Source: Lachnospiraceae bacterium (lineage in GTDB: Bacteria; Bacillota; Clostridia; Lachnospirales; Lachnospiraceae). Taken from it: 64,000 nt of DNA. Every line of letters begins with the position of its first letter. The first letter of the stretch is position 1. The notes below the pieces were generated by a model that was given only the letters and a program-made list of their open reading frames with translations, ran no database searches and was not told where the DNA came from. The position numbers and the translations under genes are program-made. Where the stretch lies: positions 186,001 to 250,000 of the forward strand of contig CAJTFL010000003.1 in NCBI GenBank assembly GCA_910575565.1, in the 5' to 3' direction. Of the stretch, positions 41,965 to 50,997 are shown piece by piece.

Positions 41965-43074
41965 TCATATCAACTCCGTCATTAATATGCCCCATTCATC
42001 CAACAATCCTGCCGGATAATCACTTAAATTTCCTTCAGCATCAACATAAATATTATCAACTTTCGTTTCCTGATTCCTATTTTTAGAAAAAAAAGAAATT
42101 CCGATTTTCCCATTGCTGATCAGCCCTTGTTTCGCTGCAACCCTTACTCCGTTAATAATATGGTCACTATGGGATTCACAAATAATCTGACACCCGTTCT
42201 CCGCCGCCAGGGAAATCAGCTGTGCAATCCTAGTTTGACCCTTTGGGTGAAGATGGGATTCAGGATTTTCAATCAGCAAAAGACTTTTATCACTGGAAAT
42301 CAGCAGTTCTACAATAAGCGGCAGAACATACGGTATTCCAAAGCCTACATTAACCGGCAAAAACGGATCCGACACTAAGCGATCTTCACGATAACTGATT
42401 TCTAACTTTGCTTTTTCAATCAAAGGGAGAATTTGTGCTGTCAACCTTACTCCTGGTGATATTTCCCCCATCCAAGCTGAGACCTGATCGATTAAGCGGT
42501 TCGTTTTTCCTTTCGGATGGCACAGTTTATCCGGAATCTTTATTTTTTCCCCTTCCGTCGCTAAAAAGGGCACTACAAACTCCCCTGCCGTCCCCAATTT
42601 TATGATTCCATTTTTTCTCCAATTTTCAACGCTATACTGCTTTTTCGGCCCCAAATGTTCCGCGCCTAAATACAGAAACTCTTCTGCAAACAATACCGTA
42701 GAATAATCCTCATCTAAATTTTTTTCCATTCGCTCTAATTGATCACTGTTAAAATCATTTTTTACATCATAAGCAAAATTGCAGTCATACCTTAACTGAT
42801 GATCAAACTGAATATAAAATCTTATCCTGTCCCCTTCCGCACTTTGACAATAAATATCATTTCCCGTACCAAGTCTAATCAATTCTCCATTTATATATAA
42901 ATAATCCAGATTTGATTTATAATTTTCCCAAAAGCTCTGTCTCAACAGCAGCAAGGACTGTATCACGGATGACTTTCCCATGCCATTCATTCCAAAAAAC
43001 AGATTCAGATTTTGCAACGGAAGAGATACTTTTTTAAGAGATTTAAAATTTTCTATCTGCATATAATTAATCAT
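41965..43074 (-). CDS. AAA family ATPase with DUF3696-type tail
   Basis: 369 residues, SMC/OLD-like ABC-type ATPase. Walker A FGMNGMGKSSVI (about residues 27-38), Walker B SLLLIENPESHLHP (about residues 263-276) with the catalytic Glu, and ICESHSDHIINGVR (about residues 294-307, His switch). The last 40 residues (VDNIYVDAEGNLSDYPAGLL) are the DUF3696 extension. No TOPRIM is present, so it is not Gabija-type GajA. Overlaps the DUF262 gene by 8 bp. Relatives occur in anti-phage modules, where they sense or remodel nucleic acid or partner proteins. Confidence 0.85.
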   Translation of the reverse strand: MINYMQIENFKSLKKVSLPLQNLNLFFGMNGMGKSSVIQSLLLLRQSFWENYKSNLDYLYINGELIRLGTGNDIYCQSAEGDRIRFYIQFDHQLRYDCNFAYDVKNDFNSDQLERMEKNLDEDYSTVLFAEEFLYLGAEHLGPKKQYSVENWRKNGIIKLGTAGEFVVPFLATEGEKIKIPDKLCHPKGKTNRLIDQVSAWMGEISPGVRLTAQILPLIEKAKLEISYREDRLVSDPFLPVNVGFGIPYVLPLIVELLISSDKSLLLIENPESHLHPKGQTRIAQLISLAAENGCQIICESHSDHIINGVRVAAKQGLISNGKIGISFFSKNRNQETKVDNIYVDAEGNLSDYPAGLLDEWGILMTELI

Positions 43075-44212
43075 CTGCTAATACCTCTTGAAAAATTTCA
43101 TTAATTTTCTTATACCTATCCTGCACATTTAAAATCTTTGCTGTACCATTCGTAATAATATCCACAAATTTTTTATCCTTTAATAACCTTTTATACCGAA
43201 CGTTTAATTTTCCCCTTTTCTCTAATAACCTCGCACAATCCCTTTCGCTTAATTTAGCCAAATTAACCGATATGGCATCATAAAGCGGCTTGTTAATCCT
43301 TCCATATTTATCATTTGCATTAATTTTCCGAAATGCAGAATCGCCAAAAATTTTTTTGGCATACCTCATCGCTTTCAAAAAATCTGCGCGGCATTTATCC
43401 AACACATCATCCGATTCTTTTTGCAGCCTGATCATTACATTATTTAAAAAATCCTCCAAATTCCCCTCATAAAACTCCACCCCTAATAAATAGAACGCCA
43501 AAAATCGATTGACAAATTCACAGTCCAACATTCTTGAGGAAGCTATTTTCCCCCTTGTCGCTTGTATAAATTCTTCAGAGTGCGCCAATTCTTTCAATAA
43601 ATCAGCTGCCTGGCCCCTGTAAACAGAATTTTTGATTTCCGCAGGCTGTAACGTCAAACCTCCTGTGTTTATCCTGGTAAATATGCTGGTTCTCACTTTA
43701 TCCGGAGTCCCTGCCCTAATAATATACGCGGTTATCACTTGTGATTTTATCCGCTTCTGAATATTTGAAGGAAGCATTTCAAATGAACGTCCATTATATT
43801 CCGTTAAGTATTCCAATCCGGTTAAAAAAAGGCGCTGTGGATCATCTTTTTCAAGCGCCATAAATTTTTTAATCGCATACAGCCTTTGCAGCCCGTCCAC
43901 AACAATCAATTTTTCATTAGTTCCTGCATCAAAATAAAATGTAGGCAGCGGAATACGAATGATTAAAGACTCAATTAATCGGCTCTGCTTTTGCGAATCC
44001 CACAAATCTGGAATTCTTTGAAAATCCGGATCCAAAATAATATCGCCATCTTTTAAACTCTCAACGATATTGGCAATCACCATTGGCTGAGAAACGATGT
44101 CAACATCTTTAGGATTAAACGGATCTGTAATTATCCCTTCATCGTTACCATCATATAAAAACTCGCTTTCCACCTCTTTATTCAGATCCATGCTTTTCTT
44201 ATGATACTCCAT
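43067..44212 (-). CDS. DUF262 domain-containing protein (ParB/GmrS-like)
   Basis: 381 residues. The DUF262 signature is at about residues 100-115: LIVVDGLQRLYAIKKFM (the usual DGQQR motif appears as DGLQR), preceded by DFQRIPDLWDSQKQSRLIES (about residues 61-80). DUF262 is the ParB/Srx-like NTP-binding domain of GmrSD and BrxU modification-dependent restriction enzymes. The DUF1524 nuclease domain found in GmrD is absent here. First gene of a four-frame operon with an ATPase; AT-rich compared with the flanking operons. Start ATG 44212. Confidence 0.88.
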   Translation of the reverse strand: MEYHKKSMDLNKEVESEFLYDGNDEGIITDPFNPKDVDIVSQPMVIANIVESLKDGDIILDPDFQRIPDLWDSQKQSRLIESLIIRIPLPTFYFDAGTNEKLIVVDGLQRLYAIKKFMALEKDDPQRLFLTGLEYLTEYNGRSFEMLPSNIQKRIKSQVITAYIIRAGTPDKVRTSIFTRINTGGLTLQPAEIKNSVYRGQAADLLKELAHSEEFIQATRGKIASSRMLDCEFVNRFLAFYLLGVEFYEGNLEDFLNNVMIRLQKESDDVLDKCRADFLKAMRYAKKIFGDSAFRKINANDKYGRINKPLYDAISVNLAKLSERDCARLLEKRGKLNVRYKRLLKDKKFVDIITNGTAKILNVQDRYKKINEIFQEVLADD

Positions 44213-44470
44213 CTAATAATCCTTTCATATAATATCCAACATTGCCTATGTCCATACTATTTTATGCTTGATCCTGCCTGTTTTCATGAAAAAACTATAT
44301 GTTGATTTTAACATAACAGCATTAATTTTTCTACCAGCTTTTCAACTATTTTACAAAACAGCACATCCTTTCTCCCTGTTCCCGCTGATAAAAACATCCC
44401 TATCCGCTCCTGCACGCCTTATTGGATTGGATATTTTTTCCATTCCATTCCTTAAAAACCCATTAATCAG
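44213..44470. other. AT-rich gap before greA
   Basis: No gene. On the minus strand no convincing promoter for the DUF262 gene could be chosen; several weak TATTAT/TAAAAT boxes exist at 44230-44270. Confidence 0.4.
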
Positions 44471-44499
44471 TTGACAATCCACGCACTTTAAGCTATAAT
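44471..44499 (+). promoter_or_regulatory. Promoter of greA
   Basis: Consensus: TTGACA (44471-44476), 17-base spacer, TATAAT (44494-44499). The 120-base leader holds inverted repeats (CCAGCG / CGCTGG, CAGGCAGCCTG). Confidence 0.88.
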
Positions 44500-44620
44500 A
44501 CGGTGAATGCAGAACTGCAGGTTCCAGGCAGACCTGTTTACCAGCGCCCTGGCTTACGGATCAGGCAGCCTGTACGCTGGCGTGAGCCGCTTTGCGGTAG
44601 TATGAATAAGGAAGGGTATT

Positions 44621-45112
44621 GTGAAGATGGCAGAGAAGAAAAACATTTTAACGTATGCCGGTTTAAAGCAGTATGAAGACGAACTGCACAACCTTAAGGT
44701 ATTCAAACGGCAGGAAGTAGCCCAGAAAATCAAAGAGGCAAGGGAGCAGGGCGACTTATCCGAGAACGCGGAATACGATGCCGCAAAAGATGAGCAGCGG
44801 GATATCGAGCTTCGCATCGAAGAGCTGGAAAAACTTCTAAAAAACGCAGAAGTGGTTGTGGAGGACGAGGTTGACTTAGATAAGATCAGCATCGGCTGTA
44901 AGGTTAAGGTGTATGACCTGGAATTTGCAGAGGAAATGGAGTTTAAGATCGTAGGTTCTACCGAGGCCAACAGCCTCCAGGGGCGGATTTCCAACGAATC
45001 GCCGGTAGGCCACGCATTGATCGGCAAACGTGTAGGCGATGTGGTTGACGTAGAGACCCAGATCGGCACGGTTCAGTACAAGGTGCTGGATATCCAGAGA
45101 GTAAATCAATAA
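44621..45112 (+). CDS. greA: Transcription elongation factor GreA
   Basis: 163 residues from GTG 44621, or 161 from ATG 44627; both have the GGAAGGG site in range and I cannot choose firmly. Promotes cleavage of backtracked RNA in RNA polymerase. N-terminal coiled coil with KIKEAREQGDLSENAEYDAA (about residues 36-55), where the conserved acidic pair at the tip (D and E) is seen, then the FKBP-like C-terminal domain (GRISNESPVGHALIGK). Own consensus promoter; lysS follows 316 bp downstream. Confidence 0.96.
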   Translation: MKMAEKKNILTYAGLKQYEDELHNLKVFKRQEVAQKIKEAREQGDLSENAEYDAAKDEQRDIELRIEELEKLLKNAEVVVEDEVDLDKISIGCKVKVYDLEFAEEMEFKIVGSTEANSLQGRISNESPVGHALIGKRVGDVVDVETQIGTVQYKVLDIQRVNQ

Positions 45113-45156
45113 GGCAACTGCCTTTTACCGCCGAAAGCTTACGGACGGCGGATGCA

Positions 45157-45192
45157 GTATGCGCCCCGCAGCAGCTTGGCTGGGGGGCGTAC
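45157..45192 (+). terminator. Hairpin after greA
   Basis: Stem GTATGCGCCCC / GGGGGGCGTAC. No T-run, so possible terminator or processing hairpin only. Confidence 0.4.
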
Positions 45193-45216
45193 TTAAGTTT
45201 AGTTTAAAAGTTCAGC

Positions 45217-45278
45217 CAGTGGAAAGTGCATGGAGGAAAATCGTGCTCGCACGAATTTTTCTTTATCGCCTTCCACTG
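45217..45278. repeat. 62-bp hairpin with core shared with 62163-62213
   Basis: Outer stem CAGTGGAA/TTCCACTG, inner AGGAAAATCGTG / CACGAATTTTTCT around CTCG. The inner 25 bases (GAAAATCGTG-NTCG-CACGAATTTT) recur on the opposite strand at 62163-62213. The rest of 45113-45428 is GC-rich with further small hairpins and no gene. Confidence 0.65.
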
Positions 45279-45428
45279 AGGGAGCGCACGTTTATGAGCA
45301 AAGTTAGCTGCGTAAGCAGCGGGAAGTGCCGCTAGGCACGGTTTCCCCTAAAGAGATGCTGCGCAGCGCGAATGGCACGGGCTGAACAGACGGTAGATTT
45401 TAATTAAAACCATGAAAGGGTAAAGACA

Positions 45429-46943
45429 ATGGCAGGAGAAAATCAGAATCAGAATCAAAACCAGAAGAAACCCCAGGCCGAAGACGTAAACCAGATCCTT
45501 GCCGTCCGCCGGGAAAAACTGGCCAAGCTTCAGGCTGAAGGGAAAGACCCGTTTTGCATTACTAAATTTGAAGTGACGGCCCACAGCATGGAGGTGAAAA
45601 ACCATTACGATACGTATGAAGGCAAAGAGGTTTCCGTGGCAGGCCGCATGATGTTTAAGCGGATCATGGGCAAGGCTTCTTTCTGCAACGTGCAGGACAA
45701 GGATGGCAGCATCCAGATCTATGTGGCCAGGGACAGCATCGGTGAGGAACCTTACGCAGACTTTAAAAAGATGGATATCGGCGATATCGTAGGCGTCAAA
45801 GGAACGGTATTCACCACGAAAACCGGCGAAATTTCCATCCATGCCGACAGCGTGGCGCTTCTGTCCAAAAGCCTCCAGGTGCTGCCGGAAAAATTCCACG
45901 GCCTCACCGACACGGATATGCGCTACCGCCAGAGGTATGTGGATCTGATCGTAAACCCGGAAGTAAGGGACACCTTCATCAAACGCTCCCAGATCATTTC
46001 CTCCATCCGCCGTTACCTGGACAGCCAGGGCTTTATGGAGGTGGAAACTCCTATGCTGGTAAACAATGCAGGCGGCGCCGCCGCCCGTCCCTTTGTCACC
46101 TACTTTAACGCCTTGGACGAGGAAGAGAAGCTGCGGATCTCCCTGGAGCTGTACTTAAAGCGGCTGATCGTAGGCGGGCTGGAACGGGTTTACGAAATCG
46201 GCCGCGTATTCCGCAATGAAGGCGTAGATACCCGCCATAACCCGGAATTTACCTTGATGGAGCTGTACCAGGCCTACACCGACTACCACGGCATGATGGA
46301 CTTGACGGAAAACTTATACCGCCAGGTAGCCCAGGAAGTACTGGGAACCACCACCATCACATACCAGGGGATCACCATGGATCTGGGCAAGCCCTTTGAA
46401 CGGATCACCATGGTGGACGCAGTAAAGAAATACTCCGGGGTGGACTTTGCCCAGATCCATACGCTGGAGGAAGCCAGAGCCGCCGCCAAGGAGCATCACG
46501 TGGAATTTGAAGAGCGCCATAAGAAAGGAGACATCCTGAACCTGTTCTTTGAAGAGTTTGTGGAAGAGCACTTAGTTCAGCCAACCTTTGTCATGGATCA
46601 CCCCATCGAGATCTCGCCGCTGACCAAGAAAAAACCGGATAATCCTGAATACGTGGAGCGGTTTGAGTTCTTTATGAACGGCTGGGAAATGGCAAATGCC
46701 TACTCCGAGTTAAATGATCCCATCGACCAGCGGGAGCGCTTTGCCGCCCAGGAAGAGATGCTGGCCCAGGGCAATGAGGAAGCCAACCACACGGACGAGG
46801 ATTTCATCAATGCGCTGATGGTGGGAATGCCTCCTACCGGCGGAATTGGGTTTGGAATTGACCGGATGGTGATGCTGTTAACGGACTCGGCAGCGATACG
46901 GGATGTGCTGTTGTTCCCGACGATGAAGAGCTTAGAAAAATAA
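45429..46943 (+). CDS. lysS: Lysine--tRNA ligase, class II
   Basis: 504 residues, full length. N-terminal anticodon-binding OB fold (about residues 60-155), then the class II catalytic domain: motif 2 [18 protein letters not shown] (about residues 257-274) and motif 3 [15 protein letters not shown] (about residues 474-488). A polar Gln/Asn-rich leader (residues 4-13) precedes the fold. Start ATG 45429 with AAAGGG upstream. Followed by REP-like copy C, 33 bp after the stop. Confidence 0.98.
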   Translation: MAGENQNQNQNQKKPQAEDVNQILAVRREKLAKLQAEGKDPFCITKFEVTAHSMEVKNHYDTYEGKEVSVAGRMMFKRIMGKASFCNVQDKDGSIQIYVARDSIGEEPYADFKKMDIGDIVGVKGTVFTTKTGEISIHADSVALLSKSLQVLPEKFHGLTDTDMRYRQRYVDLIVNPEVRDTFIKRSQIISSIRRYLDSQGFMEVETPMLVNNAGGAAARPFVTYFNALDEEEKLRISLELYLKRLIVGGLERVYEIGRVFRNEGVDTRHNPEFTLMELYQAYTDYHGMMDLTENLYRQVAQEVLGTTTITYQGITMDLGKPFERITMVDAVKKYSGVDFAQIHTLEEARAAAKEHHVEFEERHKKGDILNLFFEEFVEEHLVQPTFVMDHPIEISPLTKKKPDNPEYVERFEFFMNGWEMANAYSELNDPIDQRERFAAQEEMLAQGNEEANHTDEDFINALMVGMPPTGGIGFGIDRMVMLLTDSAAIRDVLLFPTMKSLEK

Positions 46944-46975
46944 ATAGCCGCTGCCATAAGAGAAATGTCCGTAAA

Positions 46976-47099
46976 GTCAAATACCCCGCTGCAAACAGCG
47001 GGGCATCAAATTTGCAACACAGCAAGCTGCGGGGTATTTGACCCTCGCGGCATTCGCCAAATGCTCGTGCAAGCACGGCACTTGGCTCATTGCTCGCGG
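46976..47099 (+). repeat. REP-like element copy C (two hairpins)
   Basis: First hairpin 46976-47042: GTCAAATACCCCGC ... GCGGGGTATTTGAC. Second, the conserved 53-bp core, 47047-47099. Directly downstream of lysS and in its orientation. Confidence 0.8.
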
Positions 47100-47106
47100 A
47101 AATAAA

Positions 47107-47515
47107 GGGCTTTGAGGCATTCCACGATAAAGGATGGCCTTTCAGTGACAAAACAGTGACAATTTAGTGACAATCAGAACAAGATTCATGTAAAGAATAG
47201 TAGAATATCGGTTCCAATACGCCTTCGCACCGAAACCGATTAAAAAGGGGAGGTTATGGACATACTGGATTTTCATGGTTTATTCGGTAGTGTCAAAATT
47301 TTCTTGTAAGTATCCGCAAAATGCCTAAGTTATAGGATTTATGAAAAAACTTACGCAGAAATTCTGACACGCCCCACCCATGAAAGCAAGCGAGCAAAAT
47401 AGATTTCCACCTGATAAGACAGAATTATGACGGCTATTCTTTATCAGGTTCAGAGGTGTGCTTATTGTTTAAGAAAATAGCCCCCAGGAATAGTCCCAGA
47501 GGCCACAGGAGAGCA
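47107..47515. other. Non-coding gap with small inverted-repeat element
   Basis: No gene. Contains three spaced GTGACAA words near 47141-47172 and the 81-bp inverted-repeat element below. The frames that cross this stretch have no ribosome site. Confidence 0.45.
47290..47370. mobile_element. 81-bp MITE-like or IS scar
   Basis: Ends GTGTCAAAATTTTC..GTAAGT and ACTTACGCAGAAATTCTGACAC are 22-bp inverted repeats (17 of 22 positions match). These resemble the termini of IS256/mutator-type elements as I remember them. Nothing is coded between them, so it is a miniature or remnant. Confidence 0.5.
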
Positions 47516-48073
47516 TCACAGTTCCAGTTCTGTGAAGTCAATCCACAAATCATCATAGATATTAACCTTGATTTTGTCCTGGAGAGTGTGAGTTGTAACT
47601 TCAAATTTGGTTTCTTCCAGGTGATAAACAAATACCGTTTTCTTAATAGGGTCAACAATCCAGTATTCTCTCACTCCAGCATCAGCATACAAATTCAGCT
47701 TGCGTATATAATCGTGGCTGGCGGTAGTTGGAGAAATGATTTCCACAATCCAGTCCGGCGCCCCGGTACAGCCTCGGTCCGTCAGCTTGTTAGAGTCACA
47801 GATTACGCTGATATCTGGTTCCACCACGCTTCTATCATCGTTTGAAAACAGCTTGACGGCAAAAGGGGCAGGGTAGATTTTGCAGGGGGCTTTTTGGGAA
47901 TTGATATAACTGAATATGGTATTGAACATAAAGCCAAGTATTTCCTGGTGCACTCTGCTGGGTGCTGCCATATAATAAATCTGGCCGTCAATCAGTTCGG
48001 CTCTGGTGTTTTCCGGAAGGTTGTAATAGTCCTCTTCGGTGTAGATGTTTGCGCGGGCTAATGCTTCAGACAT
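47516..48073 (-). CDS. Uma2 family (DUF820) putative nuclease
   Basis: 185 residues, PD-(D/E)XK fold of unknown function, abundant in cyanobacteria and scattered in Firmicutes. Signature: YYNLPENTRAELIDGQIYYM (N-terminus), VVEPDISVIC (Asp of the catalytic set), PDWIVEIISPTTASHDYIRK (Glu-x-x-Ser-P motif, about residues 105-124), YADAGVREYWIVDP (about residues 129-142). All motifs are present, so it is probably functional. Stands alone between lysS and the polysaccharide locus. Confidence 0.92.
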   Translation of the reverse strand: MSEALARANIYTEEDYYNLPENTRAELIDGQIYYMAAPSRVHQEILGFMFNTIFSYINSQKAPCKIYPAPFAVKLFSNDDRSVVEPDISVICDSNKLTDRGCTGAPDWIVEIISPTTASHDYIRKLNLYADAGVREYWIVDPIKKTVFVYHLEETKFEVTTHTLQDKIKVNIYDDLWIDFTELEL

Positions 48074-48341
48074 AGGATTCTCCTTTCTGGAGGTGGTTAT
48101 GGACTTCAGGTGCGGCTGAGAAAGCTTGTACCGTCTTATGGTTTATCGATAAATATTCCACATTATACCTTTTTTATTTGGCCTATTAGGCACTTAATTT
48201 ACCAACTCTTTCTTTTTGTGCTGAGAATATAGTTTATTCCCTTTCTTTTAGAAACCTTAGGCATAGAACCTTTATGCCCTTCCACCTTCCTAACCTTATT
48301 ATACAAAAAAAATTTATGCCCTTCAAGGGCAATTCAAAATC

Positions 48342-48372
48342 CCCGCCTGCCCCTAATATCTTGGCAGACGGG
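48342..48372 (-). terminator. Terminator at the end of the polysaccharide operon
   Basis: Minus strand: stem CCCGTCTGCC/GGCAGGCGGG with an 11-base loop, then GATTTTG. A second small stem, GCCCTT/AAGGGC, lies at 48317-48330. The remainder of 48074-48411 holds no gene. Confidence 0.6.
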
Positions 48373-48411
48373 TTTCCTTTGATCAATACTGGTTCTCTCC
48401 CCAAACCATAC

Positions 48412-49029
48412 TCATCCCCTAAGTATTTCCGACAACCGATTTACACAATAATCCGGCGAATACTCCATAAGTTTCTCTTTTGACATAAATCCATGAGCCA
48501 CAGCGATTGTCGTGAAATTTAAACTCTTCCCCAATTGAATATCTTTTCCCATATCGCTGATAAATAAATCTTCACAGCAAAACAATTCTGTTTTCTCTGC
48601 CATAAGCTCTGACAGCAGCTCCTTCTTACTGTATTTACTTGTTGTCACATAGAGCTGGCAGAAATAATCCGAAATGTTTAGTTTTTTCAATTCTCTTTTC
48701 AAGTTTTCCTCCGACTGCCGCGCCGTCAACAAATATAAAGAGGAGGACAAGCTTAATCTTTTCAAGGTCTCTATCGTGTCCGGATAGCATAGATCAAAGG
48801 ACAAGTAGCCCTCTGTTTCAATCAGCCCAAGCCACCGCCTTTGAAAATCCTCAAAATCTACCATCGGAAATCTCTCCTCTAAGATTTGCTGATGTCCGAT
48901 TTTATTTCTTTTCTTATTCCAGTACTCATCCTTAGTCAGTGTTGACTCAGGTACTAAATGCTGAAAAAGGCGATACAGACGTTCAGAGGAATCAATCAAT
49001 GTCCCATCCAAATCAAATATGATATTCAT
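48412..49029 (-). CDS. HAD superfamily hydrolase
   Basis: 205 residues. HAD motif I IIFDLDGTLIDSSERL (residues 3-18, nucleophile Asp), motif II LLTARQSEENL (Thr), and motif III/IV EDLFISDMGKDI (about residues 152-163). A phosphatase of the phosphoglycolate-phosphatase-like class. Last gene of the locus; overlaps the upstream epimerase gene by 17 bp. Together with that gene and an ATP-grasp gene it forms a tight three-gene block, perhaps making or attaching a sugar-linked group. Confidence 0.85.
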   Translation of the reverse strand: MNIIFDLDGTLIDSSERLYRLFQHLVPESTLTKDEYWNKKRNKIGHQQILEERFPMVDFEDFQRRWLGLIETEGYLSFDLCYPDTIETLKRLSLSSSLYLLTARQSEENLKRELKKLNISDYFCQLYVTTSKYSKKELLSELMAEKTELFCCEDLFISDMGKDIQLGKSLNFTTIAVAHGFMSKEKLMEYSPDYCVNRLSEILRG

Positions 49030-49921
49030 GCCGCATCTGCCTTTTTATATAATCTATTTCATTTCTCAATCCTTTCCCAAAAGGAGTCAATTCCCCTAAC
49101 AAACACGCTCTTAGATGTTGATTGTCAAACAGACATTTTCTGTTAGTTGTATCCGTTAAGATATGCTGGATCTTAACTTGTTCCCCACTGTACGCAACGA
49201 TCATGTCCGCAAGCTGGTTAATGGTTACTGGCTCATTTCCAACCACATTTATCAAACCGGAAACTTCAAGCCTAACAGCATTGACAACGGCTTTCGCTAC
49301 ATCCTCAATATAAATAAACGTCCGAATTGCCTCGCCATCGCCATAGATCACGATATCCCTCCCATGAACAGCGTTTTCAATCATAACAGGCATAGCCTTG
49401 CAGTATTTTTCTTCCCCCTCGCCATAGATATGCCCAAGGCGTAAGATTTGTACCGTAATGTTCTTTTCATGCGCAAAGGATTCTATCATCTTTTCACAAT
49501 AAAGTTTAGACCAGCCATACATACTTTGTGGAGCGACAGATGTCTCCTCTGTTATCGCCTCCTCCGCGTCACCATATACATCTAATGTACTGCAATAAAT
49601 AATCTTTTTTAACTTAGGAAGGCATGACACAAGCAGCCTTTCTGAACTCGCAATGTTGCTTGTCGCTTGTACAAAATCACTCGCTTCCTTTGCCATTTTA
49701 GGTGTCCATGCTCCTATATGAATGATTACCTCAACATCCCCGCAGCCATTATCAAGCAAGTACCTTTCATCAAAATTATAATTTCTGGAAGGAACTGTTT
49801 GCGTTCCTTCGATCTTATTTGATGAAAGAGCGATAATTTTCTCTGACGGATACTGCCTCTTTAATTCCCCCACAACGTGACCCCCCACAAATCCAGCGCC
49901 TCCGGTTATCAGTATACTCAT
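49013..49921 (-). CDS. NAD-dependent epimerase/dehydratase (extended SDR)
   Basis: 302 residues. Rossmann motif ILITGGAGFVGGHVV (residues 3-17), catalytic YxxxK in MYGWSKLYCEKM (about residues 133-144), and RLGHIYGEGEE (about residues 159-169). Modifies a nucleotide sugar; substrate not predictable. Overlaps both neighbours (4 bp with the ATP-grasp gene), so all three are coupled in translation. Confidence 0.9.
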   Translation of the reverse strand: MSILITGGAGFVGGHVVGELKRQYPSEKIIALSSNKIEGTQTVPSRNYNFDERYLLDNGCGDVEVIIHIGAWTPKMAKEASDFVQATSNIASSERLLVSCLPKLKKIIYCSTLDVYGDAEEAITEETSVAPQSMYGWSKLYCEKMIESFAHEKNITVQILRLGHIYGEGEEKYCKAMPVMIENAVHGRDIVIYGDGEAIRTFIYIEDVAKAVVNAVRLEVSGLINVVGNEPVTINQLADMIVAYSGEQVKIQHILTDTTNRKCLFDNQHLRACLLGELTPFGKGLRNEIDYIKRQMRHEYHI

Positions 49922-50985
49922 AATTGAATCAACTCCCTGTCCAGCAATTCCTTTGTCATCAACACAGGTTCCGTATCCATTCCCCTACACCACATTAACC
50001 CGTCTGGAAGAGGGTTTATTTTTCTCGGCAATATCGGTTTTTCATGATACAGTACAAGATCTTTAAAAATTTCCGGCATATTCAGCCCGGCTTTTGTAAA
50101 AAATAAAACGGTAGTAAAAAAACGGGAAATATTAATTTCTGTTGGGTTGGGAATATGGTTTTGATCATAAGCCATATCCACACCGAAAATTCCATGGGGA
50201 CACCCATCAACCGCCCTAATCGCTTTTATGGCAATATCTGTCACTTGACCATCAGAACAAGTTATTCCCACTTTTGTAACACCGGTAACGCCTGAAGCCG
50301 AGCGGTTTCCATGGATCCAGCCTGTACGCTTTCTTGTCTGAGCGACAACAAGCTCTCCTTCCCACCAAATAGAAAGAAAGGTCACAGTCTGACTGCCCAG
50401 CATTTCCGCCGCGATAAAATTATTCCAGCCATTGTAACGATTAATCCAAGCTTTGGCCATATTGTAATCATTCGTGGGAATGGATCCCATCCCACCTCCG
50501 CCTATATCGTTTGCCCTCAGCCAAATCCTTCCTTCTTTATCGCCTAGATCGCTGAACGCTCTTCTCAGGCCATCCTCATCATGAATAAATATATTTTCGG
50601 GAACCGTCAGCCCTGCCTTCTTAAAAGATTGCCACGACCTCCACTTATCCACACAGGTCTCGATTACCTCATGGCGAGGCATAAAGACTTTTGTTCCAAC
50701 GTTCGCTATATCATCACGAATAAGAGAGCCATGATATACCTCCAAATCATTTTGAAAATGTATTAGATCTGGCGTTTCCTTATTTAAAATCTTTAACAGC
50801 TCTATCCGATATTCTGGGGTATTTGCATAGGGGATTATGTATTTACGTCTTGCGTGTGACATCACAAGATCCGATGGTACTGCCCCCATACCGATAATCT
50901 CTTCCTGTTTTTTGCTTAAGAGCAGCGAGTTAATCACCCCCTCTGATGGCGCCCCTCCTGCTCCCCCTATCAGAATTTTGCTCAT
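49918..50985 (-). CDS. ATP-grasp family ligase (carbamoyl-phosphate synthase L-chain-like)
   Basis: 355 residues. N-terminal Rossmann-like pre-ATP-grasp domain (ILIGGAGGAPSEGVINSLLL, residues 4-23), then ATP-grasp with WLRANDIGGGGMGSIPTND (about residues 153-171, glycine-rich loop) and FGVDMAYDQNHIPNPTEINI (about residues 270-289, metal-binding Asp/Glu/Asn). These enzymes join a carboxylate to an amine or thiol. In a polysaccharide locus it may attach an amino acid or similar group to a sugar; that is inference. Confidence 0.85.
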   Translation of the reverse strand: MSKILIGGAGGAPSEGVINSLLLSKKQEEIIGMGAVPSDLVMSHARRKYIIPYANTPEYRIELLKILNKETPDLIHFQNDLEVYHGSLIRDDIANVGTKVFMPRHEVIETCVDKWRSWQSFKKAGLTVPENIFIHDEDGLRRAFSDLGDKEGRIWLRANDIGGGGMGSIPTNDYNMAKAWINRYNGWNNFIAAEMLGSQTVTFLSIWWEGELVVAQTRKRTGWIHGNRSASGVTGVTKVGITCSDGQVTDIAIKAIRAVDGCPHGIFGVDMAYDQNHIPNPTEINISRFFTTVLFFTKAGLNMPEIFKDLVLYHEKPILPRKINPLPDGLMWCRGMDTEPVLMTKELLDRELIQL

Positions 50986-50997
50986 GATTGTTTCCTC

